The notes below the pieces were generated by a model. That model saw nothing but the letters and a program-made list of their open reading frames with translations, did not search any database and was not told where the DNA came from. Both the position numbers and the translations under genes were made by a program. From an uncultured Lachnospiraceae bacterium (GTDB taxonomy: Bacteria; Bacillota; Clostridia; Lachnospirales; Lachnospiraceae), in assembly GCA_947588845.1 (NCBI GenBank), contig CANQAR010000030.1:1-39567 (forward strand): a stretch of DNA of 39,567 nucleotides, in the 5' to 3' direction. The stretch's first letter is position 1; every line of letters starts with the position of its first letter. Positions 1-8,784 of the stretch are shown piece after piece.

Positions 1-127
1 ATTTTATTTTTTATTTCTTTCTATGTCAAGTATATTTATATAAAATTTACTAAATTTTCTCCTGCTTTCTGATCTGATTTTTCCAATTTTCCACAAATAA
101 ATTACATGTTTATCTTTTTCTCATGGT

Positions 128-2059
128 TCATTTTATAATCAGTACTCTTCCTTCTTCCGTCTTGCGCGTAAAACCGTTCTTGTCGAAATGTTCCAGCAGC
201 GCCAGCGCCACCTTGCGGGAGCAGGCCAGATAATCCCTGAACTCACCCAGCTGAATTGCTTTTCCGCCTTCTGCCATTTCCTGAAACGCTTCTTTTGCCT
301 TATTATAGTAATCACTGTGGACACTGTACTGTTCATTCAGGCGGATCAGTGTCTTCTTATTTACAAGCGAGACGTACAGAGCTCTGAACTTTTTGGACTT
401 TGAATGCTCCTGCAGGTAAACCTCAGTCGCCAGAGGTGCAAATCCCGCGTTTTTATAAAACTCCGTGATCTCTGTGAGAATGGCTGTCTCATCCTCCTGC
501 ATGACTACTTTGAATGAGTAACGGCTGAACACCTGACCGCGCTCTTTCAGTATCTTCTCCTCCGTCAGGATCTGAAGAATCCGGTCCGCCGCCCAGGTAC
601 GATCCGCAAGCTCCAGCCTGCTCCGCAGCTCTTCTCTGCCCATACCATCCTTGATCGGAAAATTTTTATGGAATTCATTGACGATACGGACTGCCTTTTT
701 TCTGTAAAAGTCAAATTCATCCTGGCATATGTAAACATCCCCGCCGGACTGCGCCGCATTGTCTTTCCCTTCCAGAAGCCTCACCGCCTTTCCTTCCTTC
801 TCAAGAAGAGCCGCATTATTTTTCAGAGGCCCTGATTCCAGCGAATGACGTCTCACCAGTTCCCCTAAAGTCGGAAAACTGCCCCAGTGTTCCCCGAGAA
901 CCGTCTCCAGGATCTCTTTCTGATTTCCTGATTCCTTGACCTGAAGCGCCTCCAGAACATGGCGGTTGTTCCTGCGGTGTTTGGCAGGGCTCGCCTCCAG
1001 AATGATCCCGCCGCCTACCGTCTCCACCGGCGAGTAAAAGCGGATCACAAAATGGTCTCCTTTCTTCGCCGCAAGCGTTTCCTCCAGCCGCAGCTGCGCA
1101 TAGCAGGTCTCTCCCGCGCCCAGTTCATCACGATCAAGCAGAATCACCTTTCCAAGCAGTTCTCTTGTCCCGTGGTAGATATGAACCCTGCTGCCGTTTT
1201 TGACCTTTCGGTCCGTATGCTTCAAAAGAGTCAGCCGCACATCCAGCATCATCGTATCATACATGCATCCGGGAGAGGCCAGGATATCTCCTCTCGCAAT
1301 CTCATCCTTTTTCTTATTGGGCAGGTTGACGGCCACCCGCTGGCCGGCATAAGCAACCTCCGCATCCGAAGAATGCACCTGGATACTGCGCATCCGCACC
1401 GCTTCCTCTTCCGGATACAGCACCGCTTCCTGCTCTTTCTTCATCCTTCCCTCCCAGAGAGTACCGGTCACGATCGTGCCGTACCCCTTCAGAGTAAACA
1501 CACGGTCGATGGGCATACGGAAAAATCCACTGCCTTTTCTCTCCGGCAGGGAAAGACAAAGCTCCTGAAGCGTCTGCTTCAGCTCTTCCAGGCCCTCCCC
1601 GCGAAACGCCGAGACAGGAACGATGGGCGCCATCTCCAGAAAAGTCCCCTTTACCAGCTCCCGGACATCCTCCTCCACAAGCTCCACAAAATCCGGCTCC
1701 ACAAGATCCGTTTTTGTGATCACAACCACACCCGCCGAAATGCCGAGAATGGACAGGATATCGAGATGCTCCACCGTCTGCGGCATGACGCCCTCATCGG
1801 CGGCCACGACCAGCATGGCCAGATCCATGCCGCCCGCCCCCGCCAGCATATTCCGGACAAATTTCTCATGTCCCGGCACATCCACGATGCCGACCCGCTG
1901 GCCATTGGGAAGATCCAGATAAGCAAAGCCCAGCTCGATTGTAATCCCTCTCTTTTTTTCTTCCTTCAGACGGTCTGTATCAATCCCTGTGAGCGCCTTG
2001 ATCAGGCATGTCTTTCCATGGTCGACATGGCCGGCGCTTCCTACGATCACATGTTTCAT
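128..2059 (-). CDS. selB: Selenocysteine-specific translation elongation factor SelB
   Basis: SelB is the EF-Tu-like GTPase that carries Sec-tRNA(Sec) to ribosomes stalled at a UGA followed by a SECIS hairpin. The 643-aa product has P-loop GHVDHGKT (about residues 10-17), switch motif DVPGH (60-64) and TKTD (about 115-118), then EF-Tu-like beta-barrels and a long C-terminal winged-helix region that binds the SECIS RNA. An open frame extends 67 codons upstream, but I chose the ATG at 2059: it is preceded by GGGAG and begins [17 protein letters not shown], exactly at the family N-terminus. Length is normal for SelB. It lies downstream of the Sec-containing fdhF operon and in the same window as tRNA-Sec, so its client is visible. 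selA and selD are not present here. Identification is firm. Confidence 0.97.
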   Translation of the reverse strand: MKHVIVGSAGHVDHGKTCLIKALTGIDTDRLKEEKKRGITIELGFAYLDLPNGQRVGIVDVPGHEKFVRNMLAGAGGMDLAMLVVAADEGVMPQTVEHLDILSILGISAGVVVITKTDLVEPDFVELVEEDVRELVKGTFLEMAPIVPVSAFRGEGLEELKQTLQELCLSLPERKGSGFFRMPIDRVFTLKGYGTIVTGTLWEGRMKKEQEAVLYPEEEAVRMRSIQVHSSDAEVAYAGQRVAVNLPNKKKDEIARGDILASPGCMYDTMMLDVRLTLLKHTDRKVKNGSRVHIYHGTRELLGKVILLDRDELGAGETCYAQLRLEETLAAKKGDHFVIRFYSPVETVGGGIILEASPAKHRRNNRHVLEALQVKESGNQKEILETVLGEHWGSFPTLGELVRRHSLESGPLKNNAALLEKEGKAVRLLEGKDNAAQSGGDVYICQDEFDFYRKKAVRIVNEFHKNFPIKDGMGREELRSRLELADRTWAADRILQILTEEKILKERGQVFSRYSFKVVMQEDETAILTEITEFYKNAGFAPLATEVYLQEHSKSKKFRALYVSLVNKKTLIRLNEQYSVHSDYYNKAKEAFQEMAEGGKAIQLGEFRDYLACSRKVALALLEHFDKNGFTRKTEEGRVLIIK

Positions 2060-2517
2060 ATTTTTCTCCCTGCTCAATATTTCTGAAATTTCCCATGATG
2101 TAATAAAAGATGTGGGCCTGCGCATAAAATATGTCAGGGTATCCCGGAGATGCTCTGTAAAAGATGCCCTCCCCGGGATATCCCTGACACTCACTGATAC
2201 TTCGTCAAATGACCGGTCCGGCTTTCCATCTGCTTCCCTTTCGGCGGTCAGCGATGCCACGCATTACTTTTCCTCCTTCGCCATTCTTCCGATGAAAATT
2301 TGCGGGAAAGCGAAGAAGAAACAGACATAACCGCTCTTTCAGGACCAAAACCGGCCGGACGCGCCTGCTGCAGACGGAACCTCCCCGGCATTTTCCGGCT
2401 CCCGCGGCGATATCCGGCAGAAAACCGTCTTCTATGCCACCATGGAATGCAGGATCTGTCAGGCCTGCCATTTTTGATGCCGGAACCGGAAGATGCCGTG
2501 CGGTCCGTTTCGTGCAG
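2060..2517. other. Intergenic region between the hydrogenase gene and selB
   Basis: This 458-base gap holds the leader of selB and the 3' flank of the hydrogenase operon. The only structure I can support is a long imperfect inverted repeat (2133-2188). Open frames on both strands here lack convincing ribosome-binding sites and have arginine/proline-rich compositions typical of shadow frames, so I annotate no gene. Confidence 0.5.
2133..2188 (-). terminator. Long imperfect hairpin upstream of selB, possible terminator or attenuator
   Basis: The arms GTCAGGGTATCCCGG (2133-2147) and CCGGGATATCCCTGAC (2173-2188) pair over about 15 bp with one bulged base and a 25-nt loop. On the minus strand the hairpin is followed by ATATTTTAT, a weak U-rich tract. 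It lies 3' of hydA and about 75 bases before the selB start. It could end the hydrogenase operon, attenuate read-through into selB, or be a dispersed palindrome. The structure is certain; the role is inferred. Confidence 0.45.
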
Positions 2518-3879
2518 TCATTTTATACAATACGACGTATGTAACAGGTGATGCGCCAGATGGCTGTTTGGCTCCTCCAGGAACTCGTCATACAGCTTCT
2601 TCACCGCCGGGCTCTCATGAGACTTACGCAACGGCAGCTCTCTGTCGTGTACGAACGTGGCTTCTCTTCTGGCTGCATATGCCTCTGCCCTGTCCGCATC
2701 CATGAGCAGCTTCGGCTGTCCGCCGCCGCTGACGCAGCCTTCCGGACAAGTCATCACTTCGATGAAGTGGAGATCCAGCGTTCCCGCCTTCATCGCCTCG
2801 ATCACCGGAACCACGTTCTTGAGTCCGGTCACGACGCCGACCTTCAGCTCCAGATCGCCGATCTTGATGATGGCTTTCCTGAAGCCTTCCGTACCTCTGA
2901 CCGGAGTTACGTCTACGTTCGGGATCGGCTGGCCCGTCACCAGCTCATAGCCTGTACGAAGAGCGGCCTCCATCACGCCGCCGGTCACGCCGAAGATCGT
3001 GCCGGCTCCCGTGTAGATACCGAACGGCTGGTCGAACTCTTCTTCCGGAAGAGATGCCCAGTCGATGCCCAGATCCTTGATCAGCCAAGCCAGATCCCTC
3101 GTCGTGATCGCCACGTCGACATCACGGTATCCGCTGTCCTTCATCTCCGGACGCCCGCACTCGAACACCTTGCAGGTGCACGGCATAACGGAAACACTGT
3201 AGATATCCGCGCCCGTCTTCCCGTCAATCTCTGCACCGAACGTCTTGAAGATAGCGCCGCCGATCTGCTGCGGACTCTTCGCGGAGGACAGATGATCCTT
3301 GATCTCCGGATAATTGTTTTCCATGTACTTCACCCATGCCGGACAGCAGGAGGTGAACATCGGAAGAACGCCGCCCTCTGTCACACGCTTCACAAGTTCC
3401 GTGCCCTCTTCCATAATCGTCACGTCAGCCGGGAAGTTCGTGTCGTAGATACGGTCAAAACCGATCCTGCGCAGAGCGGCCGCCAGTTTGCCGGGCGTCA
3501 GCTTGCCAAGCTCGTCGCCGAAATCCTCTCCGATCGCCACACGGACTGCCGGAGCGCACTGCACTACTGTAAATTTGTTCGGATCCGCCAGAGCTGCCTT
3601 CACCTTGTCCAGATTGCAGACCGGATAAGCGGCGAACAGCGGCTCTGTCACGCTGTCAGGGATGTTTCTCTCTTTCTTTACCTTCTCATAGGCTTCTTTC
3701 CCATGTGTCAGGATCGATACATAGGATTTACATTTCTGGACGCACTGGCCGCACATGACGCAGCGGTCCGTATTTATCGTCTGGGGCTTTCCCTGGTCTC
3801 CTTCGATGGCGAAAGCAGGACAGACCTCGGCACACTCACGGCAACCCGTACATATATTCTGATCAATTGCAACTATCAT
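2518..3879 (-). CDS. hydA: [FeFe]-hydrogenase catalytic subunit of an HDCR/formate-hydrogenase complex
   Basis: This subunit catalyses reversible proton reduction at an H-cluster. The 453-aa protein starts with two [4Fe-4S] ferredoxin motifs (Cys10-Cys20 and Cys40-Cys50), followed by the H-cluster domain. TSCCPAW (Cys178 probable proton relay, Cys179 ligand), MPCTCKVFE (Cys234) and MTCPEGCVSGGGQP (Cys378 and Cys382) are the L1, L2 and L3 signatures. It lacks the extra N-terminal [2Fe-2S] and HxxxC clusters of larger hydrogenases, as expected for the short HydA2 type of hydrogen-dependent CO2 reductase. It is the last gene of the fdhF-hycB-hycB-hydA operon, 21 bases after the second hycB. Electrons should flow between its H-cluster and the formate dehydrogenase through the HycB subunits. 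The maturases HydE, HydF and HydG are not in this window. Confidence 0.95.
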   Translation of the reverse strand: MIVAIDQNICTGCRECAEVCPAFAIEGDQGKPQTINTDRCVMCGQCVQKCKSYVSILTHGKEAYEKVKKERNIPDSVTEPLFAAYPVCNLDKVKAALADPNKFTVVQCAPAVRVAIGEDFGDELGKLTPGKLAAALRRIGFDRIYDTNFPADVTIMEEGTELVKRVTEGGVLPMFTSCCPAWVKYMENNYPEIKDHLSSAKSPQQIGGAIFKTFGAEIDGKTGADIYSVSVMPCTCKVFECGRPEMKDSGYRDVDVAITTRDLAWLIKDLGIDWASLPEEEFDQPFGIYTGAGTIFGVTGGVMEAALRTGYELVTGQPIPNVDVTPVRGTEGFRKAIIKIGDLELKVGVVTGLKNVVPVIEAMKAGTLDLHFIEVMTCPEGCVSGGGQPKLLMDADRAEAYAARREATFVHDRELPLRKSHESPAVKKLYDEFLEEPNSHLAHHLLHTSYCIK

Positions 3880-3900
3880 GTTGTATTCCGTCCTCCTTTC

Positions 3901-4464
3901 CTATCTCCAGTTTTTCGTCAGAAGCAGCGCTTCTGCCGCCTTGATGTTCTTCTCTTCTCTCTCAGCCTCCGGATCCACCAGTCTGAGCGCCTCATGCGGA
4001 CAGGCTCTGACACAGGCAGGCCCTCCGGGAACATCCTTGCAGAGATCGCACTTGGAAGCAAACACTCTCGTTTCATTACTTCCGATCTGTGCGACCACCT
4101 TGCCGTCCTTCGCGTACGGCAGCAGCGTAACCGCGCCAAACGGACATGCCTGCATGCAGTCCTTGCAGCCGATGCACTTCTCCGGATCCACGATCACCTG
4201 GTTGTCGATGCGGCTGATCGCGCCCTTCGTGCAGGCGTTCAGGCAGGGCGCATTCTCACAGTGCTTGCACTGGATGGGCATACACCCATACTCGAATTTC
4301 GTCAGAAACAGTCTCGGGACGACGGGAACCGTAACCGTTCCCACCGTCTTTCCAACATGGTTGCTCCCCTGATTGTGGACAGTAAAGCATGCCATCTCGC
4401 AGGCCTTGCAGCCGGTACACTTCGTACTGTCCCCGATCACAAATGAGCCAAGTTCTTTTTTCAT
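3901..4464 (-). CDS. hycB: HycB-like four-cluster ferredoxin subunit (second copy)
   Basis: This is a cytoplasmic electron-transfer subunit of 187 aa with four [4Fe-4S] motifs: CTGCKACEMAC near the N-terminus, CKHCENAPCLNAC, CIGCKDCMQACP, and CDLCKDVPGGPACVRACP near the C-terminus. The architecture is that of HycB/DmsB-type polyferredoxins. It sits between the first hycB (6-base gap) and hydA (21-base gap), so it most likely wires the hydrogenase to the rest of the complex. A basic/acidic helical tail follows the last cluster. In HDCR-type complexes one HycB-type subunit helps form filaments through its C-terminal helix; whether this copy does so cannot be told from sequence. No signal peptide or membrane segment is present. 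Confidence 0.92.
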   Translation of the reverse strand: MKKELGSFVIGDSTKCTGCKACEMACFTVHNQGSNHVGKTVGTVTVPVVPRLFLTKFEYGCMPIQCKHCENAPCLNACTKGAISRIDNQVIVDPEKCIGCKDCMQACPFGAVTLLPYAKDGKVVAQIGSNETRVFASKCDLCKDVPGGPACVRACPHEALRLVDPEAEREEKNIKAAEALLLTKNWR

Positions 4465-4470
4465 CGTTTA

Positions 4471-5016
4471 TCAACCCCCGTTCTGCGGATGGATTTCCAT
4501 GTAGGCATTCCGGGCCGCTTCCATGCGCTTTTTCTCCATGGCGCCGCCCAGATCCTCCTCCGTCACAAGGGAGAGAGCCTGGGTCGGACATACGCGCACG
4601 CAGGCCGGTCCGCCGGCAATGTTGTTACACAGGTCACACTTGTTCGCAACTTTCCGCTCGCTTCCGTCCGCCTGTCTGGTCCCGGCAAGAGATACGATGT
4701 CGATCGCGCCGAACGGGCAGGCAGTAGCGCAGGCCTTGCAGCCGATGCACTTGTCCGTATTGATCAGCACACGGTGATCCTCCTGATAGATCGCCTGAAC
4801 AGGACAGGCCGCCATGCAGGCAGGGTTCTCACAGTGCTTGCACTGGACCGGCACGGAGATCTTCGCCGTCTTGACCATATGCAGCCGCGGATTAAAGTTG
4901 TAGGAATCGGGATCCACTTCAAAAATATGCTTGCCCTCATGAACCACGACACAGCCGATCATACAGGTTCTGCAGCCGATACAAAGATCCGGGTTTCCTT
5001 TCACGAAGTAATTCAT
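4471..5016 (-). CDS. hycB: HycB-like four-cluster ferredoxin subunit (first copy)
   Basis: This 181-aa polyferredoxin carries four [4Fe-4S] motifs (CIGCRTCMIGC, CKHCENPACMAACP, CIGCKACATACP, CDLCNNIAGGPACVRVCP). Its ATG overlaps the fdhF stop codon in an ATGA arrangement, suggesting translational coupling and equimolar assembly with the formate dehydrogenase. It resembles the second HycB (3901-4464) in cluster order but differs in the N-terminal and C-terminal segments, so the two are paralogues rather than a recent duplication. The C-terminal 30 residues look helical and charged. It is the probable direct electron partner of FdhF, by position and by comparison with Acetobacterium-type HDCR. 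Confidence 0.93.
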   Translation of the reverse strand: MNYFVKGNPDLCIGCRTCMIGCVVVHEGKHIFEVDPDSYNFNPRLHMVKTAKISVPVQCKHCENPACMAACPVQAIYQEDHRVLINTDKCIGCKACATACPFGAIDIVSLAGTRQADGSERKVANKCDLCNNIAGGPACVRVCPTQALSLVTEEDLGGAMEKKRMEAARNAYMEIHPQNGG

Positions 5017-7202
5017 GACGCCGCCCCCTTTCCTGTATCAATGCCCATCTGGACGCGGATATCGTCATAGAGTTCCTTCACATGGCGTTCCGCCCATTCC
5101 TGATCCTCGATCTTCTCCACGCGGCACGCACAGTATTTGTACTCCGGCGTGTTGCTGATCGGGTCAAGATTGGCCAGCGTCAGCTCATTGCAGGCTCCGA
5201 TCCACCACTGATAGGTCATGTAGGTGGCTCCCGGTTTTACACGCTCCGTCGGGAGACAGCGCGTGATGCAGTAGCCTCTCTTCGAGAGAATCTTCACCAG
5301 CTCTCCCTTCTCCAGATTCAGGCGTTTGCAGTCGTCCGGATTCATCTGAACCCAGCCCGGCTCGTCCTCAAGACTGCGCAGCATACGGCAGTTGCCCGTC
5401 ATCGTACGCACAGAGTAGTGGCCGACCTCACGGACTGTCGAGAGGCTCATCGGATATTCGTCATTCTCCATCTCAAGAGGCGGATGCCAGTCGGTGCCGT
5501 AGAACAGGGCTTTCTTGTCCGCCGTGGCGAAATTGCCGCCCTTATGCAGGTACGGGGTTCCCTTGTCTTCCATGGATTTGTCGCGGCACGGCCACTGCAC
5601 GCCGTTGTACTTCTCCAGCTTCTCGTAAGTTGCTCCAGCAAAGCTCGGGCAGAGGTCGATCATCTCATTCCAGATCTCCTCTGTGTTCTTGTAGTTCATC
5701 GGGTAGCCCATCGCTGTGGAAATCTCCGCGATGATCTGCCAGTCAGGCTTCAAGTCGCCCTCCGGCTCGATGAGCTTGCGGAACCTCTGGAAACCGCGGT
5801 CCGCGCAGGTGTATACGCCTTCGTTCTCGCCCCACGCCGTCGCCGGCAGGATCACGTCCGCGTACAGACCTGTCTTGTTCATGTAAATATCCTGCATTAC
5901 CACGAAATCACACTTGTCAAGCGCTTCTCTGACTTCCGCAAGATCCGGATCCGACTGGGCCGGGTCCTCGCCGAAGATGTAGTATGCATGGATCCGTTTC
6001 TTTTCATCCTTCTCATGAAGAATTCTGTGAGGCACATGGGTGATCGGGCAGCCGACCTTGTCGGAGAGCGGTACGCCCCATGCTTTCTCGAATTTCTCCC
6101 TGATCTCAGGCACCGTGACATTCTGGTAGCCCGGGTAGGAGTTTGGCAGAGCTCCCATATCGCAGGCGCCCTGCACGTTGTTCTGACCACGCACAGGTCC
6201 GATGCCCATGGAAGGACCGCCGAAATTGCCGGTCATCAGCGCGAGGTTCGCAAGACCCTTGACCACATCCACCGCCTGGGAGAACTGGCAGACTCCCATG
6301 CCGTACAGGATCATGGCCGGTTTGGTCGTGGCGTACATTCTCGCCGCCTGGCGGATCATATCCGCCGGAATGTGCGTGATCGGCTCCGCATATTCTGGTG
6401 TATATTTCTCGATCACCTTCAGGAATTCGTCGTATCCCTTGGTATGTTCCTGGATAAATCTGTCGTCCGTCAGGCCCTCTTCCCAGATCACGTGGGCCAT
6501 GGCGTTTACAAGGGCAAGATTGGAACCGCCCTTTAACTGCAAGTGAATGTCGGATATACGTGCCGTTTCTGTGACACGCGGATCCACACAGATAATCTTC
6601 ATACCCTTCTGTCTGCCGCGGACGATCCGTCTGGCGACGATCGGGTGTGAATCTGCTCCATTGTAGCCAAAGCAAAGGAGACAGCCTGCATCCTCAACCT
6701 CGGGGATACCCATCGACATTGCGCCTGATCCTAAAGAATACAGTAGACCCGCTACCGAAGGCGCATGTCATATTCGCGCACAATGGTCGACATTGTTGGT
6801 TCCGATCGTGGCGCGCATGAATTTCTGCATCAGGTAGTTCGCCTCGTTGCCTGCGCCGCGGGCGGAGCCTGTGCCCATGATCGAATCCGGACCATATTTC
6901 TCCTTAATCTCTGAAAGTTTTTTCGCTACATAGGAAATTGCTTCCTCCCAGGATACCTCCTCGAGAGGCGACCTCTTGCCGCCCTTGCGGATCATGGGCT
7001 TCCTGAGACGTTTCGTCAGTATCTGGGGATCGTTCAGATAATCCCAGCCATAATGGCCTTTCAGACACAGCGTTCCGTCATTGGTACGCCCCGGCGCAGG
7101 AACGGCTTCCACAATCTTGTTCGCATCCGCGTCGACTGTGAACATGATCTGACAGCCGGCCCCGCAGTAGGGACAGGTTGTCTGAACCTGTTTGAGTGCC
7201 AT
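5013..7202 (-). CDS. fdhF: Selenocysteine-containing formate dehydrogenase (UGA at 6770-6768 read as Sec)
   Basis: This is a molybdenum or tungsten bis-MGD enzyme interconverting CO2 and formate. The reading frame carries an in-frame TGA at 6770-6768. Reading through gives 729 aa with Sec at residue 145 in the context CARI-U-HAPSVAGL, the canonical active-site motif (compare Sec140 in the 715-aa E. coli FdhF). The N-terminus has the [4Fe-4S] motif CPYCGAGC with CLKGHYGW following, and the C-terminal part has the molybdopterin dinucleotide-binding domain. The start at 7202 follows AAGGAGGT. It heads the operon with two hycB genes and hydA, and is preceded by a structured leader (7225-7304). 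mobB, fdhD and mobA upstream supply the cofactor and its sulfuration. An automatic caller would split it into two genes, 5013-6719 and 6768-7202. Confidence 0.97.
6717..6770 (-). promoter_or_regulatory. Bacterial SECIS element directly after the fdhF UGA
   Basis: Immediately 3' of the UGA the RNA can fold with GCGCCU (6764-6759) pairing to AGGCGC near 6726-6721, and an inner stem CGGUAG/CUACUG closing a small loop with GGGU. The E. coli fdhF SECIS has the same layout: stem starting just after the UGA and a GGUCU-containing apical loop. SelB encoded at 128-2059 is the expected binder. Pairing was done by eye. Confidence 0.85.
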
Positions 7203-7224
7203 TCTCTTACCTCCTTACATAGTG

Positions 7225-7304
7225 ATGCCCTGTTTGCAGGGCATAAACGTTTGGGGTCCCGGCACGCCACCCGCACGCAGATCTTTCTGCGGCGTATGCG
7301 GCCG
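7225..7304 (-). promoter_or_regulatory. Structured 5' leader of the fdhF operon (candidate cis-regulatory RNA)
   Basis: Between the putative promoter and the ribosome-binding site the leader contains two perfect hairpins: ATGCCCTG (7225-7232) with CAGGGCAT (7237-7244), 8 bp and a 4-nt loop; and CGCAGA (7276-7281) with TCTGCG (7286-7291), extended by CCGCA (7271-7275) with TGCGG (7297-7301). The proximal hairpin lies about 8 bases from the AAGGAGGT at 7211-7217, so it could influence initiation. A Moco or tungsten cofactor riboswitch is a reasonable hypothesis for a formate dehydrogenase operon, but I cannot match it to that consensus by eye. Confidence 0.4.
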
Positions 7305-7315
7305 ATTGCAAAAAA

Positions 7316-7359
7316 GTGAACAATAACCAGCTATTTCTCTAACTTGTTAATTTGTTCAC
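7316..7359 (-). promoter_or_regulatory. Putative promoter and operator of the fdhF operon
   Basis: An inverted repeat GTGAACA (7316-7322) / TGTTCAC (7353-7359) frames a possible minus-strand promoter (TTAACA, 17-base spacer, GTTATT). The -10 is a poor match. The arrangement of an operator bracketing the polymerase site fits a repressed fermentation operon, but no cognate regulator is identifiable here. Confidence 0.35.
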
Positions 7360-7361
7360 AA

Positions 7362-8006
7362 TTACTGCTCTATTTTATCACTTTTTACGATTTTTTTCAA
7401 TAGATAAGCACACAATTCATTTGCCTGATCAAAGCCAAATACAGGGATGCCGTCTTGCATCCAGGGCGGAATATGCCGCATACGGGAACTTTCCCCATCA
7501 GAAACAGGAGCGGCGGACAGATCAGACGGATCCTGAGAAGCTGCCTGATCAGGTTCGCAAGACAGTCCCGAAGAAGCTGGCAGAACCTTCAAATCCCGTT
7601 CGTCCAGAAGATCCGTCACATAGGCAAGCACATGCTCCGACGCGCAGACAGGCTCCCGCGAGATTTCCCTCCGCACCAGCTCTATCTTGGGAAAGTCCGA
7701 AAATTTCCCTCCCTCAAGGAGAATCAGATCAGCTTCCGAAAAACAGGCAGCCAGCATCTCAAACGTTACATCCGGCTCTTCCTTCACAATCACATATTTT
7801 GTGGCAGAAAAAACGGCCGTTCCGTACGCCCCGGCCCTCTTGTGCTTCCAGGAATCCGTGCCCGGCACGTCCGCCTCAAATTCATGCCCATCGTGCTTGA
7901 TGACCGCCACTTTCAGTCCCTTTTCTGTAAAGAACGGGATCATGCGGTCGATCAAGGTCGTCTTGCCGGAGTTTTTCACGCCGGAAACTGCCAGTATGTG
8001 CTGCAT
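7362..8006 (-). CDS. mobB: Molybdopterin-guanine dinucleotide biosynthesis accessory protein MobB
   Basis: MobB is a P-loop GTP-binding protein that assists MobA in building or delivering the MGD cofactor needed by FdhF. The 214-aa product shows Walker A GVKNSGKTTL (about residues 9-18), KHDGHEFEADVPGTDSWKHKRAG and EGGKFSDFPKIELVR, which are family signatures. Usual length is about 160-175 aa. The excess is a hydrophilic insert of roughly 40 residues (about 143-185), rich in Ser, Ala, Asp and Pro. It lies directly upstream of the fdhF promoter region on the same strand. The start follows AAGGAG. Confidence 0.92.
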   Translation of the reverse strand: MQHILAVSGVKNSGKTTLIDRMIPFFTEKGLKVAVIKHDGHEFEADVPGTDSWKHKRAGAYGTAVFSATKYVIVKEEPDVTFEMLAACFSEADLILLEGGKFSDFPKIELVRREISREPVCASEHVLAYVTDLLDERDLKVLPASSGLSCEPDQAASQDPSDLSAAPVSDGESSRMRHIPPWMQDGIPVFGFDQANELCAYLLKKIVKSDKIEQ

Positions 8007-8025
8007 AATTATTTCTCCTTATGTA

Positions 8026-8054
8026 CAAAAACCCCTCGGTTAAGCACCAAGGGT
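8026..8054 (-). terminator. Rho-independent terminator after the toxin-antitoxin pair
   Basis: On the minus strand an imperfect stem, ACCCTTGG with CCGAGGGGT, is followed by TTTTT (8030-8026). It lies between the toxin stop (8068) and the mobB start (8006), so it should insulate mobB from toxin-antitoxin transcription. Confidence 0.55.
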
Positions 8055-8067
8055 ATTTTATTCCTTT

Positions 8068-8370
8068 TCAGAAGCTGCATGGCGTATATCGCACCGTAAT
8101 AATATGCACCTCTTTCTTTCGTTTCAACACACGATAAATGATAACATAATTTTTCACAAATAACTGACGGTAATCTCCATTCGCATAAGCACCCACGCGC
8201 CGAATTGCTCCGCGCTCCGGTAACTGCTCCAAACTGAAAATCGCGGTTTCCAATTCGTCAGCCATATTTAAAGCGGTGCCAGGTTCCAACAGGTTTTCCG
8301 CAATATAAGTATAAATATCCTCCAAATCCCTGTAGGCGCGGGCATAAAGTTTAACAACATACTTATCCAA
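8068..8370 (-). CDS. RelE/ParE-family toxin
   Basis: This is a small basic protein of 100 aa with the RelE/ParE-fold pattern: an N-terminal helix pair (KLYARAYRDLEDIYTYIAENLL), a central GAYANGDYRQLFVKNYVIIYRV and the terminal strand EVHIITVRYT. Members either cleave mRNA at the ribosome or inhibit gyrase; the sequence does not settle which. The open frame extends to 8430, but I chose the TTG at 8370: it lies 7 bases after GGAGG and overlaps the end of the antitoxin gene, giving the standard antitoxin-first, coupled arrangement. Confidence 0.85.
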   Translation of the reverse strand: MDKYVVKLYARAYRDLEDIYTYIAENLLEPGTALNMADELETAIFSLEQLPERGAIRRVGAYANGDYRQLFVKNYVIIYRVLKRKKEVHIITVRYTPCSF

Positions 8371-8626
8371 AATGTTTCCTCCGTAAAGAAGAAAGAGCTT
8401 CCCTTGCATCCAGCAGAATACCGTCAGCATCGTATTCTTTTTCAGCTTCGCTGATTGCTGCGTCTGTACGCGCTGTCTCTATCATTTCCTCGTATGCTTC
8501 AATACTCATAACCACTAAATCCCCGTAACCATTCTTTGTGATAAAAAGCGGTTCGCGTCTTGCATGGCAAAGCTCGGAAATTTCTGTGGTATTTCTAAGA
8601 TCTGTAATAGGTCTGATCTGCGGCAT
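8363..8626 (-). CDS. Phd/YefM-family antitoxin
   Basis: This 87-aa protein starts MPQIRPITDLRNTTEISELC and continues REPLFITKNGYGDLVVMSIEAYE, the hallmark of the Phd/YefM DNA-binding fold. The C-terminal half is acidic and helical and should wrap the toxin. It precedes and overlaps the RelE/ParE gene by 8 bases. Such antitoxins normally repress their own promoter, which should lie in 8627-8690. The pair sits inside the formate dehydrogenase maturation genes, where it has no metabolic role I can see. Confidence 0.87.
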   Translation of the reverse strand: MPQIRPITDLRNTTEISELCHARREPLFITKNGYGDLVVMSIEAYEEMIETARTDAAISEAEKEYDADGILLDAREALSSLRRKHFG

Positions 8627-8784
8627 ATCATGCGCCCCCTTTTTTGTGCATTATTATAGCAGAATTATGTACAAAATACAATACTGCCGTACATAGAAAA
8701 TTCCATTTCAGTTTTCAACAGATAAACTCCCAATCCATTCACCTGCTCAAATCCAAATTTATCTGTCTCTTGTTCTTACTTTCT

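Noticed and set aside
2205-2471. 88-codon minus-strand frame in the selB upstream gap
   Set aside because: No ribosome-binding site and low-information composition; it overlaps the hairpin flank.
2548-4446. 632-codon plus-strand open frame opposite hydA and hycB
   Set aside because: His/Arg/Leu-rich composition and exact opposition to two genes with complete Fe-S motifs show it is a shadow.
5082-6536. 484-codon plus-strand open frame opposite fdhF
   Set aside because: Shadow of a firmly identified molybdoenzyme gene; no domain and no ribosome site.
5013-6719. Separate gene or frameshift reading of the second part of fdhF
   Set aside because: The break is a single in-frame TGA in the Sec active-site context with a SECIS hairpin, so one continuous selenoprotein explains it better.
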